Shown here piece after piece: positions 44,581 to 56,935 of a stretch of DNA of 64,000 nt. Origin of the DNA: Calliopum simillimum (Eukaryota > Arthropoda > Insecta > Diptera > Lauxaniidae). The notes beneath the pieces were generated by a model. That model saw only the letters and a program-made list of their open reading frames with translations, did no database searches and had not been told where the DNA came from. The position numbers and the translations under genes were made by a program. How positions within the stretch are numbered: the first letter of the stretch is position 1; each line of letters opens with the position of its first letter. The stretch is taken from assembly GCA_951812925.1 (NCBI GenBank), contig OX638369.1:44139061-44203060 (forward strand), in the 5' to 3' direction.

Positions 44581-45634
44581 TGTATAAAAAACAACTCAGG
44601 ATTTAAATTTGTTACATACTTGTTGAGTTATGAATTTCAAAATTGAATTTTATTGTATGAAAAGTTGCAAAAGTGTGAAATGCAAACATTTTCTATACAA
44701 AACGCGGTGTTCAAATAAGATATCTTAAAAACAATGGTCCTTCTCTTGAGTATTTTTTGGCACTTCATTTTACTTTTTTTTTGGAAAAATTGGCCCTCTA
44801 GTGAAACTAAAGAAACAAAAACAGCCTTTTTCGATGTATTTTCGTTATTTTAGTTCAATATATTTCGGATAAAAATAATCGATATAATTTAAATTGAGTT
44901 TTGGTACTTTCGACTGCCATACCAGGTGCCCCATGAGATCTGAATGTCTCCTTCACCAAACTTCTTCATAAATGAAAGTAAATTTAAAGCGACATATTTT
45001 AGTTAATATAAAATCTCTGGTCTAACGTAGCGTGTCTGGACCGAATTGCTTTAATTAACTTAATTATGGACTAATTTTTGGTATGTCATCTCCTTCGCAG
45101 AATATTAAGCTAAAATAGTGAAGAATATCAAGAAATATGTGTAATTTCATTATAAGGGGTGGCCCATTTGCTGGTTCCTTTGTAAAACTTTTATAATTAC
45201 ATAAACACTGTTCGATGAAATGCCGTTGATTGTTAAAAGTCATTGTTATGCCGCAATCCAGGAAAGATTTTGATAATATTGGTCGTGAAGTAGAGTTAAT
45301 AATGGGTTTTTATATTGGACCACTGCTTAGTTTATTGAGACACACATTTCAATGAAATTATACTCCATAACTAATTCACGGAAATTTACTCTTTAATAAA
45401 GCAACAGACTTTGTAAAATATTGAACACTATTAACTCGTATTTTGTAGCAATTTTTTTTTTTTTAAGAAACCTGCAAATGCATAATAAATATTTTGTATC
45501 AGTTCAGAAAATCGATCGATTTAAGCGATACATTTCGTCTTGCAAAAATATGTCTGTCACAATTTTTTCAACTTTTGTTGTATAGCGTAAAGTTGTCTTA
45601 AAATTTTGATTTTGAATATACATATTGTGAACTA
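44581..45634. other. BicD intron, no recognised element
   Basis: AT-rich sequence without recognisable ends or coding motifs. A patch at 45160-45300 (GGTGGCCCATTTGCTGGTTC) is less AT-rich and could be a decayed repeat, but I cannot identify it. Confidence 0.45.
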
Positions 45635-45953
45635 ATGCCCCAGACAGACGGCAGCTCTAATGCACATTACAGACGCAATAATGTGAAACTTTTTATTGCA
45701 TGATTTTAGGCATTTTTGAAATACATATTTCATAAGCATTGACTAAAAGAAAATTTCCCAATTCAGGGTCCAAAAAATTCAAAACTATCAAAATCAAGAA
45801 TAATAATGAGCTAAGCATCAGAGAAGCTAATTAGAATTTTTTGGACCCTGAAGGGGGAAGTTTTCTTTTAGTCAATGTTTATAAAATAAAATCATGCGAT
45901 AAAACATTATTGCGTCTGTAATTTGCATTAGAGCTGCCGTCTGTCTGGGGCAT
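45635..45953. mobile_element. 319-bp MITE, ATGCCCCAGACAGACGGCAG ends
   Basis: The terminal repeats are about 50 bp: ATGCCCCAGACAGACGGCAG, then CTCTAATGCA.ATTACAGACG. Their complement closes the element at 45953. Inner mirror blocks TTGACTAAAAGAAAA and AGGGTCCAAAAAATTC make almost the whole element foldable. The target duplication is unclear because the ends run into TA/AT. Non-coding. Confidence 0.85.
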
Positions 45954-47748
45954 ACGGATTGATAAATGAAATTTAAGAATGAACAAACATGAACGTTCCT
46001 TGGACGGTTTTTTATAGGTTATTACATTTTCCCCGATATCCATTGGACAATTTTTATAGTTATACTGATTTTTTATTTAACAATATTTAGTATCGGTTTC
46101 AAAAATGACGTGGAGGGCGATATCCTGCGCACAAGAGTAAAAACCTTGTCGATCTCACATTTTGCCAGCTCTGAGGAAGAAATTTAGGTTCAATGTTCCT
46201 TAGTTTGAACTTTGAGAACAAAGTAGCAGTCAGGTATTGTTTGAAAATTATCGATTTGGTCCATATTGGGAGCTATTTTATAGCATTTATGATAATTTTT
46301 TTTGCCATTTTATTTAAAAAAATTATTTTATTTTCTTGAAAAACTTTTCCCAGTACATTTTCCAATTTCCGAGAAATGATATTTTAGTATGATGCTTGTC
46401 CGGCCTTACTCGACGCAAGTTGAAGAACATAAAATATACCATATGATACAGAGCTTGGGGAAAATGATGCAATCAGAGTTAACATTAAATATTTCGGAGC
46501 TACATATTTAAACTAAGAAGAGACTTTTTCGAGAGTTTAAAAGATGTATGTATTCTCTTGGAACTTAAAGGGGAAGTCAAACCGCGGTGATTATGTAAAA
46601 CAAAACTTTTGTTGATGAAGATGGTCAAAAAAAAAAAAAAAAAAAATTGACCGATAACAAATTTGTTCTGTACAATGGTCAGCAATTACTTAAATTTCAT
46701 ACGAGCAAGCGTGCGTTTTGGAGAACGATGATAAAAAAAATCTGCTAGAATTAATCTTACACTAAGCTTAACATTTGCCAGAAAACTAAAATAATACGCA
46801 AAAGCTATACGCTATAGGTATGTATATCCTGAACAATTCATAAAATAGCAGCAATTAAATAAAAATTCCAACAATACATCGCGCGCGATCGATAGCTGGC
46901 TGGGTTTTCGCAATTTATTTCTTCTGTATTGCATATTGTCGCAATATGTTGCAGTGAATTTCCTATGCGTGGTGTCCTTGTTGCTGGTTTACTTCCTTTG
47001 CTTCCCTTAAAGCTGTCTGAACCAAACAGAAACAAAAACAACAAAAACAAAAAAAGGAACTGCAAAAAGGAAATTCCCTTCTCTTCCGGCGCTGACATAT
47101 TTCGTTATTTCATTGGAAAAAGATTATATACGTAGTCGGTGGAAAAACCAAACGCCGACTTATGTAGATATATCACTCCCACACTCTTGTTTATCAATGA
47201 CTTTACTGAATTATTATTCTTGTTGTTGCTGTTATTGTTGTAAAGATATATTTTGTGGCATATAGGAGTAATATGAAACTACTTACAACAACAAAAATAA
47301 TCGCACCGAAAACCAATAAATCGCCTTTGCCGTTGGTGTTTACGTTTCATGTTCAGGTAAAGTTGCACATTCATTACGCTAATTATGTCGTAGAAAACAA
47401 ATAAAAGATAAACGCTCGGCAAAAGGGAACTATTTAAACAAAAAAAACTACATAATTGTATCTGAGCATATGTATATATTGTCTTATGGTATCATATCCT
47501 AGACAATGTATGTATACTGTAATATGAACATGTGTTGTCTGAATGTTGTAATTGCATTAGTAAAATCAAAAAGGAACAGTGCAAAAAAGTGTCCTAAGTG
47601 TGTCCAAGTCGATGTAATTTGTCATCAACCTTTGGGGTTGTGCATAAATTTCGTAAGGCGTCATCATTTTCTTACGCTTACTTAAAAAAAGAGTGATAAG
47701 GTTATGAAAAATCTTGCGTTCACTAAGAAAAACTAGTAAGGGTGTAAG
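45954..47748. other. BicD intron, no recognised element
   Basis: AT-rich, with an A-run at 46627-46647, a GCGCGCGATCGAT patch at 46881-46894 and a TTGTTGTTGCTGTTATTG microsatellite near 47220. No coding signal; the Lys/Asn-rich frame at 46929-47135 is low-complexity. Confidence 0.5.
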
Positions 47749-48828
47749 TTTTGGCCTGGCCAAAAAATAAATACCCTACACTGCAGTATTTTGAAAATTT
47801 TGCTTATATGGGAAGTGCCACTCCCTCTTGTCCGAGTACACCCAGTTTTTGTTCAGAGCTTGCATTTATAGTTTTTAGTGTCAGAGTGAAATTTTGTTGG
47901 ATTATCTCAAAAAACTCTTTCAGTATAGCATTTTGAATCTTTTGCTTATATGGGAGGTGCCACGCCCCCTTGTCTGATTTCACCCAATTTTTGCTGAGAG
48001 CTTTCATTTAAAATTTTTAGTGTCTGAATCAAATTTGGTTCGAATATCTCAAAAAACGCTTTCAGTAAAGCGTTTTGAAGCTTTTGCTTATATGGGAGGT
48101 GCCACGCCCTCTTGTGCGAGTACACCCAGTTTTCTTTCAGAGCTTGCATTCATAGTTTTTAGTGTCAGAGTGAAATTTAGTTGGATTATCTCAAAAAACT
48201 TTTTCAGTATATCATTTTGAAACTTTTGCTTATATGGGAGGTGCCACGCCCCCTTGTACGATTTCAACCAATTTTTGCTGAGAGCTTTCATTTATGACTC
48301 TTAGTGTCTGAGTCAAAGTTGGTTCGAATATCTCAAAAAACGCTTTCAGTATAGCGTTTTGAAGCTTTTGCTTATATGGGAGGTGCCACGCCCTCTTGTC
48401 CGAATTCGCTCAGTTTTTTATCAGAGCTTGCGCTTACAATTCGTAGTACTTATATGTATTGTGGTTGCATTGTCGTGAAAAATACTTCTAAAATTGCATT
48501 TTGAATATAATTTTTGTATGGGCGGTAGGCGTGTCCGTTTACCGATTTTGCTCATTTTCAATCCCCCGAGCTAACTTTGACGACGGAGGCAGTGTACCAA
48601 ATTTCATTGAATTATCTTGCTCAGTTTTCCCAAAAAGTGTATTTCAACACACAGCCAGCCAGCCAGCCAGCCACCCAGCCAGCCAGCCAGCCAGACAGAC
48701 GGACATGGCTATATCGACTCAGGAGGTGACGCTGATCAAGAATATATATACTTTTCTATACCTGCCACGCCTCCTTCTCTGCGTTACAAACGGAAGGACA
48801 AAGTGAATATACCCTGGGTGTAGGGTAT
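47749..48828 (+). mobile_element. mini-me/Helentron-like element, copy 2 (fullest)
   Basis: Starts with a perfect hairpin TTTTGGCCTGGCCAAAA and ATACCCTACACTGCAG, and closes with GGGTGTAGGGTAT, giving subterminal inverted repeats ATACCCTACAC. Five 142-bp tandem units begin at 47801, 47943, 48085, 48228 and 48369, each with GCTTATATGGGAGGTGCCAC. After them come CACCAAATTTCATTGAA-type and CAGCCAGCCAGCCAG microsatellite blocks, ACAGACGGACATGGC, ATATCGACTCAGGAGGTGAC and GATCAAGAATATATATAC. No coding capacity; the repeated short open frames are repeat artefacts. Confidence 0.85.
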
Positions 48829-49009
48829 AAAAATAGTTCGTACTTCTTTATTTCTAGTAAATTTTACTAGAATTTCAAGTCAAAATAGTGACAACTCCTC
48901 AATAAAATAAATTTTACCTTACTGTTTTAGTAAACTCAGAATTTTCGAATACCCTTAAAGTAAAGTTATTTTTTTGAAAAAAATTTAAGTGATATTTACC
49001 TAACTGTAA

Positions 49010-49470
49010 AGTTTAAACAAAACAAAAAAAAAAAAAAAAAAGAAACGAAACGAACTGACCCGCAGCACTAGAATTCGAACCGGAGTACGTCCGTGTGATA
49101 GATAGAAAAATATTTTTTTACTTTACTTATAGTCCTCTACACCACTGACCTATATAAAGAAGTGGTATAAAATTTGTATATTAAGCAAATGTTTGTCCAA
49201 ACATAAATATTTTTACTAGAATTATAAAGTAAAGATGATTGTATAGTTTTCTCAAATTTACATACCTTACTGTAAAGTTCAAACAAAAAAAGAACGGTCC
49301 ACAAGGATTCCAACCGGAGTCCGTCCGTGTGAAAATGTGTGATAGATAGAGACATATTGTTTTTACTTACAATTACAAGCTTGTTAGACACCTCTACACC
49401 ACTGTCCTATATGATGAAGAGGTATACAATTTGTTTATTAAGCAAATGTCTGTCCAAACATAACTATTTT
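49010..49470 (-). mobile_element. Tandem pair of tRNA-like (SINE-like) repeats
   Basis: Two direct copies about 240-260 bp apart. On the minus strand each has an A-box-like AGG(T/A)CAGTGGTGTAGAGG and, about 60-90 bases further, a B-box-like CTCCGGTT(C/G)GAAT. The first copy has the canonical GGTTCGAATTC; the second has one change. Common 3' parts include AAACATTTGCTTAA-type and TTTTTACTAGAA. A full cloverleaf with acceptor stem and CCA site cannot be drawn, so this is not a working tRNA gene. A tRNA-derived SINE or a dispersed tRNA relic is the best reading. Confidence 0.5.
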
Positions 49471-49719
49471 TACTAGAAATATAAAGTAAAAATGGTTATA
49501 CATTTTTCTGGAAAAATTTGGCTCTTAGTACATTTTACTTTATTATTACACTATATTTTATTTGTAAATATTAATTTACTGAACTGAATGAGAGTCGCTT
49601 TTTCTATACATTTCTGCAATACATGAAAAACGACTTCTTCGATTTTTGATTGACTTTTTCAATGTTTTTTTGATACTTTTTGTCATTTCTTTCATTTTTC
49701 TTTACTACTACTTCATACT

Positions 49720-49882
49720 TTTTCCAACCAACTGGAAAAGGTCGTTGGAAAAGGAGATCCAAGAATCGGGAAAATCGTGGCAAGAGATCAAAGTCATCGC
49801 AAGGGATCGTGACAAATGGAGAGATTTCATATTGGCCCTATGCTCCTCCTAGGAGTTAAAGGAGAATACATACATACATACT
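49720..49882 (+). pseudogene. LINE ORF2 C-terminal end with TACA tail
   Basis: The frame reads WKRSLEKEIQESGKSWQEIK, then VIARDRDKWRDFILALCSS and a stop, followed by AGGAGTTAAAGGAGA and a (TACA)n tail. W..(I/A)...A.DR..WR..(I/V).ALC is the usual C-terminal signature of several LINE families (RTE-like is my guess). The copy is truncated to its last about 45 codons. The same 3' end in opposite orientation lies at 6930-7003. Confidence 0.7.
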
Positions 49883-50852
49883 TCATACTTTTTAACTTTT
49901 TCTGGAGGTTTTGATTGTCGATGACCTTTATAGTCAAGCAAAATTAATTATAATATTAATGCAACTTTGAAAAAGCAATCTTTTATCCCAGATATCAAAA
50001 ACGCCTGGTCAATGCAAAACCAAATTATTGAATATGAAAAAGACATGCAAGTAACGGTTGTAAATGTGTAAATTTTTAAGAGTTTCCAGCGGATAAAATT
50101 TTTCGACCGCACTAGCAATAATGAAATAATGAAATTTCGAGCGCACAAGCGATCACAAATATGAACTTAAATTAAATATTGTAAGATACCTTTAAAATTA
50201 ATTTTCGTTGTTTTTTACTATCCCTGTATCATTTAACGCTGGTATTACTTTTTTAATAATTTTTCCATGCTAAAATCTATTTTAATCTTTTTATTTTCTA
50301 CATCATCCCACAATGGCTGGCAATCTCTTTTTTACTTTCATCCTGTGTGTCTTTTTATAGCTACAATATCATTTACTCTTGCAACTCCCACCTACACTCT
50401 GTCTGTTTTGCTTCAAAATTAGCAAAAAAGTCTTCAGGCAAAGCTGTCTTTAGCACTCAGGTATGATAAGATGAAGCTTTCTGTACTACATAAAATTTAT
50501 TTCATTTCAATATTCTATACTTTTTGGCCCCCTTTAAGATTTTATGTGCGCAAAATGCCGTGAAAATGACACGATGATGGTTGGTGGCGACAATAACATT
50601 ATATATTATGTAGAAGGACATGCTACAGTATCCTTTCGTGCATTCTAATTGTATTATAGAAAAGCCTTAACAAAATTTGGTAATAAATTAGCTGGTTTAA
50701 ATTAAGCGCTATTTTAAGCATAGCCCGAAGAAAGTGTCGGAAAGATGTTACTTTTATAATTTAAAAGAAAACAAAAAAAAAAAAAAAATATTTCAAGTGA
50801 CGTTGCAAAAAAGCTGTAAGGGTAAAACTAACATCGCTTAACTTTCTAATCG
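49883..50852. other. BicD intron, no recognised element
   Basis: AT-rich. No terminal repeats or coding motifs were found; an A-run occurs at 50774-50789. Confidence 0.5.
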
Positions 50853-51745
50853 ATACCCTACACCCAGGATATATTCACTTTGTCCTTCCGTTTGTAACGC
50901 AGGCGTGACAGATATAGAAAAGTATATATATTCTCGATCAGCGTCACCTCCTGAGTCGATATAACCATGTCCGTCTGTCTGGCTGGCTGGATGTGCGTGG
51001 AAATACATTTTCTGAAAAAACTGAGCAAGATAATTCAATGAAATTTGGTACACTGCCTCCGTCGTCAAAGTTAGCTCGTGGGATCGGCCCGCAGACACGC
51101 CTACCGCCCATACAAAAAATATATTCAAAATGCAACTTTAGGAGTATTTTTCACAACAATGCAACCGAAATACACATAAATACTATGAATTGTAAGCGCA
51201 AGCTCTAAAAAAAAAACTTGCCGAACTCGGACAAGAGGGCGTGGCACCTCCCATATAAGCAAAAGCTTCAAAACGCTATACTGAAAACGTTTTTGAGATA
51301 ATCGAACTATATTTTACTGAGACACTAAGAGCTATAAATGCAAGCTCTCAACAAAAACTGGGTGAAATCGGACAAGAGGGCGTGGCACCTCCAACATAAG
51401 CAAAAGCTTTAATACGCTATACTGAAAGTGTTTTTTGAGATAATCGAAGTTAATTTTACTCAGAAACTAAGAACTATAAATGCAAGCTCTCAAAAAAAAC
51501 TGGTTGAAATCGGACAAGAGGGCGTGGCACCTTCCATATAAGCAAAAGTTTCAAAATCCTATACTGAAAGAGTTTTCTGAAATAATCGTTGAGATAAACT
51601 AAATTTTACTCAAATACTAAGTACTATAAATGCACGCTCTGAGCTAAAACTTGACGAACTCGAACAAGAGGGCGTGGCACCACCCATATAAGCTAAACTT
51701 CAAAAATACTGCAGTGTAGGGTATTTAATGTTTGGCCAGGCCAAA
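50853..51745 (-). mobile_element. mini-me/Helentron-like element, copy 3
   Basis: Reverse-oriented, starting ATACCCTACACCCAGGATAT and ending GTGTAGGGTATTTAA plus the hairpin TTTGGCCAGGCCAAA. It carries GTCTGTCTGGCTGGCTGG and GAGTCGATATAACC cores, and four 142-bp-class units (landmarks near 51249, 51389, 51531 and 51680). More complete than copy 1. Confidence 0.84.
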
Positions 51746-52259
51746 GGTAACACACTCGTTATTTAGTTGTGATATTTAGGCTCTTGCAAACAAAATAGAT
51801 AATATATTTCCTTTAATGTTCGCGCGAAATTAAAGATATTCTTTATTTTCTAGGCACAATTTCTTTTGATATTTGGCACCTTCAAGGTTTATTATGAATT
51901 ATTCGTATAGACTTTTAATCGAGTGTGCTAAAACATTAAATTATTCCCTAGTGTGCGGTTCTGACCACCATACCATTGCATTGCCTCCATTAACCATAAG
52001 CCGAATACATTCGCGCTTCGACAGACATGGGCCTGTGCATAATTAATTCCGTGCAGCGGAGATTAAATATTTGCCTGCTCTTCTACACCGCAACAAACCA
52101 ACATCAGCATCACGTTCGCTCGTACATCCGGTGTATGACGATAACTAGTGTTTATGTGTGTGAAAAGTGTTAGGGTGTTCCTTGCGTTTTTTCATACGTA
52201 CATTAGACATGCTTAAGTGTTGAATGGAGATTCTTGATAGTTTGATTTAGGCTACAACC
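51746..52259. other. BicD intron, no recognised element
   Basis: A moderately AT-rich patch (51950-52150) with no open reading frame of note or repeat ends. Unannotated. Confidence 0.45.
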
Positions 52260-52830
52260 CTTTGCTTTGTAAGGATGATCGACAAACAGTCCCATAGCAG
52301 CCCATTATTTTTTCCCACTTAAATTTTCTCTAAACATATCTATTTCATAACTCTACCTCTTAGGGAGCCCAACTGAAAAATTAAGTTTTTATAAAATTAA
52401 TTCCCGCCATTTTCACGGTGTCCTAAGACCAACCTTCCCTATTTTTTTTTTCCTTCAACATTTTTCGCAAACATACTTACCCCGCAAGAGAGACCAACCT
52501 CCATTATTTTTTCCACCGTAACACTTTCCCCGAACATACTTACCCCCTATCCTTTTTTCTTTTGAAGAAGTAAGTATGTTCGAGGAAAATGTTGGGGGAA
52601 AAATAGAGTTCCGACATACAACCTTGAAGTGGGGGAGGCAGTTTTATAAAAATTTAATTTTTGTAGGGGACTCTCTCGGAGGAGTGAAGATAGAGGGTAA
52701 GTATGTTCAGGGTAAATGTTGAGGGAGAAAAATAATGGAGGCTTGTCCCTCATTCCACCCCAACTGAGGCACCCTGGTAGAGGGCGGAGTCAGTTTAATA
52801 AAAACGTAATTTTTGCAGGTCTGGAATGAT
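52260..52830. repeat. Inverted CTTACCCCC-type repeat cluster
   Basis: The left half has CATACTTACCCC (52470-52490) and CATACTTACCCCCTATC (52535-52551); the right half has the complement twice (AAGTATGTTCGAGGAAAATG at 52570, GGTAAGTATGTTCAGGGTAA at 52697). The turning point is near 52560. Same repeat family as 57200-58345. Confidence 0.7.
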
Positions 52831-54088
52831 GTCTGCCTTTTCGCAAATCTTACTCAATTTATGAAAAATTGTTACTTCGGACTTTTTCCGTACGACTTAA
52901 GTAGGAATGACTACAGTTAGTGAGTATCAAAACGCGTTCTGTTTTGTAAAACGTTTGAATACATACTTTTAAAGTATATATTTCCGAAATACATATTGTA
53001 CTTATATTAACTTGTTAAACCAATAGATTGCTTTTTGACAAAATACACCTTTTTGGTTTTCTTTTTTAGTCAACTCCATTTTATGTATTTTTTAACTATA
53101 AATTCTGTGTAAATTTTATTAAATTTAGAATCACTCTTTCAAATTTAATATTGTTAAAGATATGTTTGTATCATTATATCAGCATTCTGGCATGTTACTT
53201 ACTAGGTAAAAATAACAAAATTAATATTGACCATAATCATAGTCATGCCACAAAGCTCCAAATATTTATTACAATAACAATATAGATTTATAGATGTGTG
53301 TATTTGGCTAAATTATACACTTTGTGTATTATACACCCTAACAGTGTCATATTCATCAAAGGGTGTAGTATAAACCTCAAACCCCAATCAAAACAAAAAT
53401 GTTTACAAACAATTTTTTAATTTAGATTTTGTCGCTGGCTAATTTTCAAAACCATTTCGTTCTGCATTCGATTTTTTGTATTGTACTCCGTATGTTCTAT
53501 ATGCTGTTAAAAGTAATTTTTGTTTCATATGTTGATTTTAATTTTTGAAAATTGTTTTTTACATGTTTACATACATTTGAACTACGCCACTGTTGCTGTG
53601 ATATTAACAATCAAACATAGAAACTTGTATAAGCTGCGGTATTTAAATTTATATAAACATGGCGTTACCAGCGTTATCTATCGATACAGGCAGGCATGCA
53701 TACTTATAGGACATGCATGAAAGGATATTATGCCTTTACTTGAAATTGTTGAGCTTAAATTTTGCATGTGCATTTCTAAGGAATACATATATATGCACTT
53801 GTTTGTGTGCTTTTGTTTAAATAGTACTTCAAATAATAAATAAGTTTAATTTAACCATTTACAGAACTTCAATATACATATCATCGGCTGAGTATTGTTC
53901 TGCCGTACACGCCAATTCTACATTCTTGGGAAATCGGACTTTTTAGTTTACGACTTGGCAGAAGAATACTGATTAACTCTGAACTGGAAAGAGATCTGAC
54001 GAAATGGATAAAAGATTAAAAAAGAGCGTGTTAAGATATACACAGTAAAAAAAACTTGGAAATAGAAGTTTTTAAAGTTTTTTTTTTC
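52831..54088. other. BicD intron, no recognised element
   Basis: AT-rich DNA without recognisable features; the open frame at 53520-53720 has no family motif. Confidence 0.5.
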
Positions 54089-55491
54089 ACTTTTATTTTT
54101 ACTAGAATCGCCCAATGATCAAAATTTGGCCACAAATGTAATAAATAATTTTAGTACTTTTTGTACAGTTTTAGTACTTTTTTTTGCTATTTGTTACAAA
54201 ATGGAAAAGCTCATTTATCATCCCTGGTACAATGACGAATGTGAAACGAAAAGAAAACAAAAAATCCTCTTTTCAGCTCTGTGTTACCGCGTATTTTGTC
54301 GTTGTTAATATTGAAAAATTTGTATTTAATTTGACCTGGCTTAATAGCAAAATATTAAAATATTTTAAACTTTGTGCACATTTACACACAAATACATTTC
54401 TAATGGTTTATAGTTTAAAGTCATGCTCCATTTCTAACATTTTAAAGAAGGTAAGACAAATTTTAACAAAAGATGTTATTTCTTTTCACATTATTAGGTA
54501 TTATTATTGAAATTTAATTTAAAAAACTTTTAACTTATATTTTGTAAGGAATAAGGTTGTCACTTAGTTTAATTTTTAACCAAAAATTTGTTCACTTGGG
54601 CATCTCAAAAGTTATAAGTTGCAAAACTTAAAATAATCAATTTGCCCCTGTAAGCTTTGAAACTCTCTTCGTTATGCTTTTTAGTTTCAATGGTTTCTGA
54701 AAAACTGTTCCTGAATATTCTCCACACAGAATAGCTGCAGGTGCTCCTTCCGTTTCCTTTGCAGTTCAGTTTTGCTTCTTTTTTCTTAAATTTTCAAAGC
54801 AAAATTTAATTTTTGCTGTTACATACCAGCATACAATGAAGTCTCAATAAACTAACATACATAAATGTACACTGAGCATAAAATAAAAAATAGCAAAAAA
54901 CTGGTGAACTCGATTCTTTGCGGTTATCTTTAGGGGTCGGTATAAGATCTGATTATTTTAAAGCGGCCTCTAATCAAAGTGGTAAGAACAAATCGAGCTA
55001 ACTTTAAGCTCCTGCTCCACCTAAAGATTACAGTAGGAATACATTTGATTTAAAACGTTACCCATTTAAAAAAAATAAACAAAAAAAAAAAAATAAAAAA
55101 AAAAAAAATAAAAAAAAATCTATACATACATAAATACGGAAGAAAAAAATTTGTCCTACCTTTTTTACTATGTTAAAAATGGAACACGCCATTGAATTAA
55201 ACATCATTAGAAAGGTGTTTGTATGTAAATGTGCACAAAGTTAAAATTATTTTAATATTTTGCCCTAAGCCAGGTAAAATACAGCACAAAGAGAAAAACA
55301 AAAAGCTGACTGACACTGACTTTATGTTTTTTGTTTTCTTTTCATTTCACATTTGTCATTGTATCAGGGATGATAAATTACCTTTTTTATTTTGTACCAC
55401 ATAGCAAAAAAGTACTGAAAAGTACCAAAATTATTTAATACATTTGTGGTCAAATTTTGACAACTGGGCGATTCTAGTAAAAATAAAAATA
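54089..55491. mobile_element. 1.4 kb foldback element
   Basis: Left arm 54089-54470 and right arm 55145-55491 are inverted copies, matching at ACTAGAATCGCCCA / TGGGCGATTCTAGT, GGCCACAAATGTA / TACATTTGTGGTC, CTCATTTATCATCCCTGG / CAGGGATGATAAAT and TTTGTGCACATTTACA / TGTAAATGTGCACAAA. The 670-bp spacer is not inverted and contains A-runs (55078-55120). A solo arm is at 37553-37880. Non-coding. Confidence 0.8.
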
Positions 55492-56109
55492 TGTAGTCCC
55501 GTCGATACCATAACATTTAGACGACAAGTGCATGTAGTTTTTCACTGGATCACAGAATACTTTTAACTTCAATACACAAATTAAAATTTATTTCTAAAGA
55601 AATGTAAAGATCACACGTTTTAATATAAAACCAACGTTCTGGTTGGAATCTTTTTCAAAGAATCAATTACTTATGAATTCGATTAACTATTTATGGGTCA
55701 GTTTGAAAAGGGTCGTTTTACTTTTTCTTCAGTGTTCTCCATGAGTAGGACTTTTTTTTACCTTTACCATTCATCAATATGGTAATTAAAACTTTTTGCT
55801 TAACTTTTTGCAGCATCTACAGTTGAGTGGCGCTTGAATTGAAAATAAAAACTTTTCAAATCAAGAACAAATTTAATTATTGATTTTCTGTTTTTTTGTG
55901 TCTGTACTTTTTAAAATAAAATTGCATTAAAATTGGCAACCATTTTTGCAACTACTGCCAATAACTTTTACTTATGTAAACCTATTACGTGATATATTTT
56001 GAATTATTATCCCTTGTGCAATTCTAAAAAGTTAACTTTAATATAAGATTGAGTAAAAAGGAAGTTCAGAAAAGTGAGCTAAGCTTAATAACTTTTGTTT
56101 TCATGCATC
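55492..56109. other. BicD intron, no recognised element
   Basis: AT-rich DNA; nothing recognised on either strand. Confidence 0.5.
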
Positions 56110-56935
56110 AAAATAACTTTATTGAGTCAAATATTTTTGATTGTTATTGACCACCTCTCGCCATCTTGCGGGTTGATTTTCTTATCACACTGTGAAAAAA
56201 ACAAATAGCACTTGTACATGAAAACGTTGTGACTACGTTTATGCTAAAAAATGTCAAACTTTATTATGGTGTAGCCAGATTTTAGCTATTGACATTAGTG
56301 TTACCAGTACCCGAAATATAAATACTAAGTACCCCTCGTATCGTGCCTTTTGTGAAAAATTTGGCAAATGTATGAAAGCAAGTGCAAATATGTAGATTGG
56401 CAGAAAGGGAACATTTGCGTCAAATTGCTACCTTTTCTTTTTGAGTAGAATTGGGGATCTGTCAATGTCCATTTTTACATAGATTTGATCATCCATTATA
56501 ACTCATTCATACAATCTTCGAAGCCTGGTTTTACCAACTTGAACTTCCGTTTCACTTTTTTTGGGTACTTTTTATTTTTGTATGGTTTAAGGTTGTGGCT
56601 ATGCTTTACTTGTTGCATCATCGATATTGGTGCCATTCTGTTTTGCCAAATCCCGTACTGAGATGATTTTGTTTTTGCCTATCAAAGTCAGTAACCTCTT
56701 TTCTCGTATTGGGTCACCTGGACCTTGTTTTCTTCCATTTTTTTTTTTTTAAACCGTGGAGAGAACTTGATAGTAATATTTTTATACTATTGACAATGAG
56801 TTTGTAGCGTCTGGCCAACTTTCTGCATGAAATTTCTTTTTCGGTACAGTAATTGTGCACAATTTTCTTGCGTACGTCTACATCTACTATAAGAATACCG
56901 GAGAACGTAAACAGAATTAAAAAACAATTGATCAC
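56110..56935 (-). pseudogene. Tc1/mariner transposase remnant
   Basis: Minus strand. Starting near 56890 it reads VRKKIVHNYCTEKEI and ARRYKLIVNSIKNI, a helix-turn-helix-like N-terminus. Then come GKNKIISVRDLAKQNG, KPYKNKKYPKKVKRK and ELDIMIWIDQIYVKMD, matching the position of the first catalytic D (MDDETYVKMD-like) with changes. A C-terminal mariner-like scrap, ARWREVVNNNQKYL, appears at about 56120-56175. Stops and deletions (most of the central domain is missing or unreadable) make it inactive. Subfamily is uncertain; DD37E-like is suggested by the N-terminal part. Confidence 0.7.

Noticed and set aside
47749..48828. Repeated 66-67 residue frames at 47.8-48.3 kb as small proteins
   Set aside because: They follow the 142-bp repeat period of the mini-me-like element and appear on both strands.
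49010..49470. Functional tRNA genes
   Set aside because: A and B boxes are present but spaced too widely and no full cloverleaf or acceptor stem can be formed.
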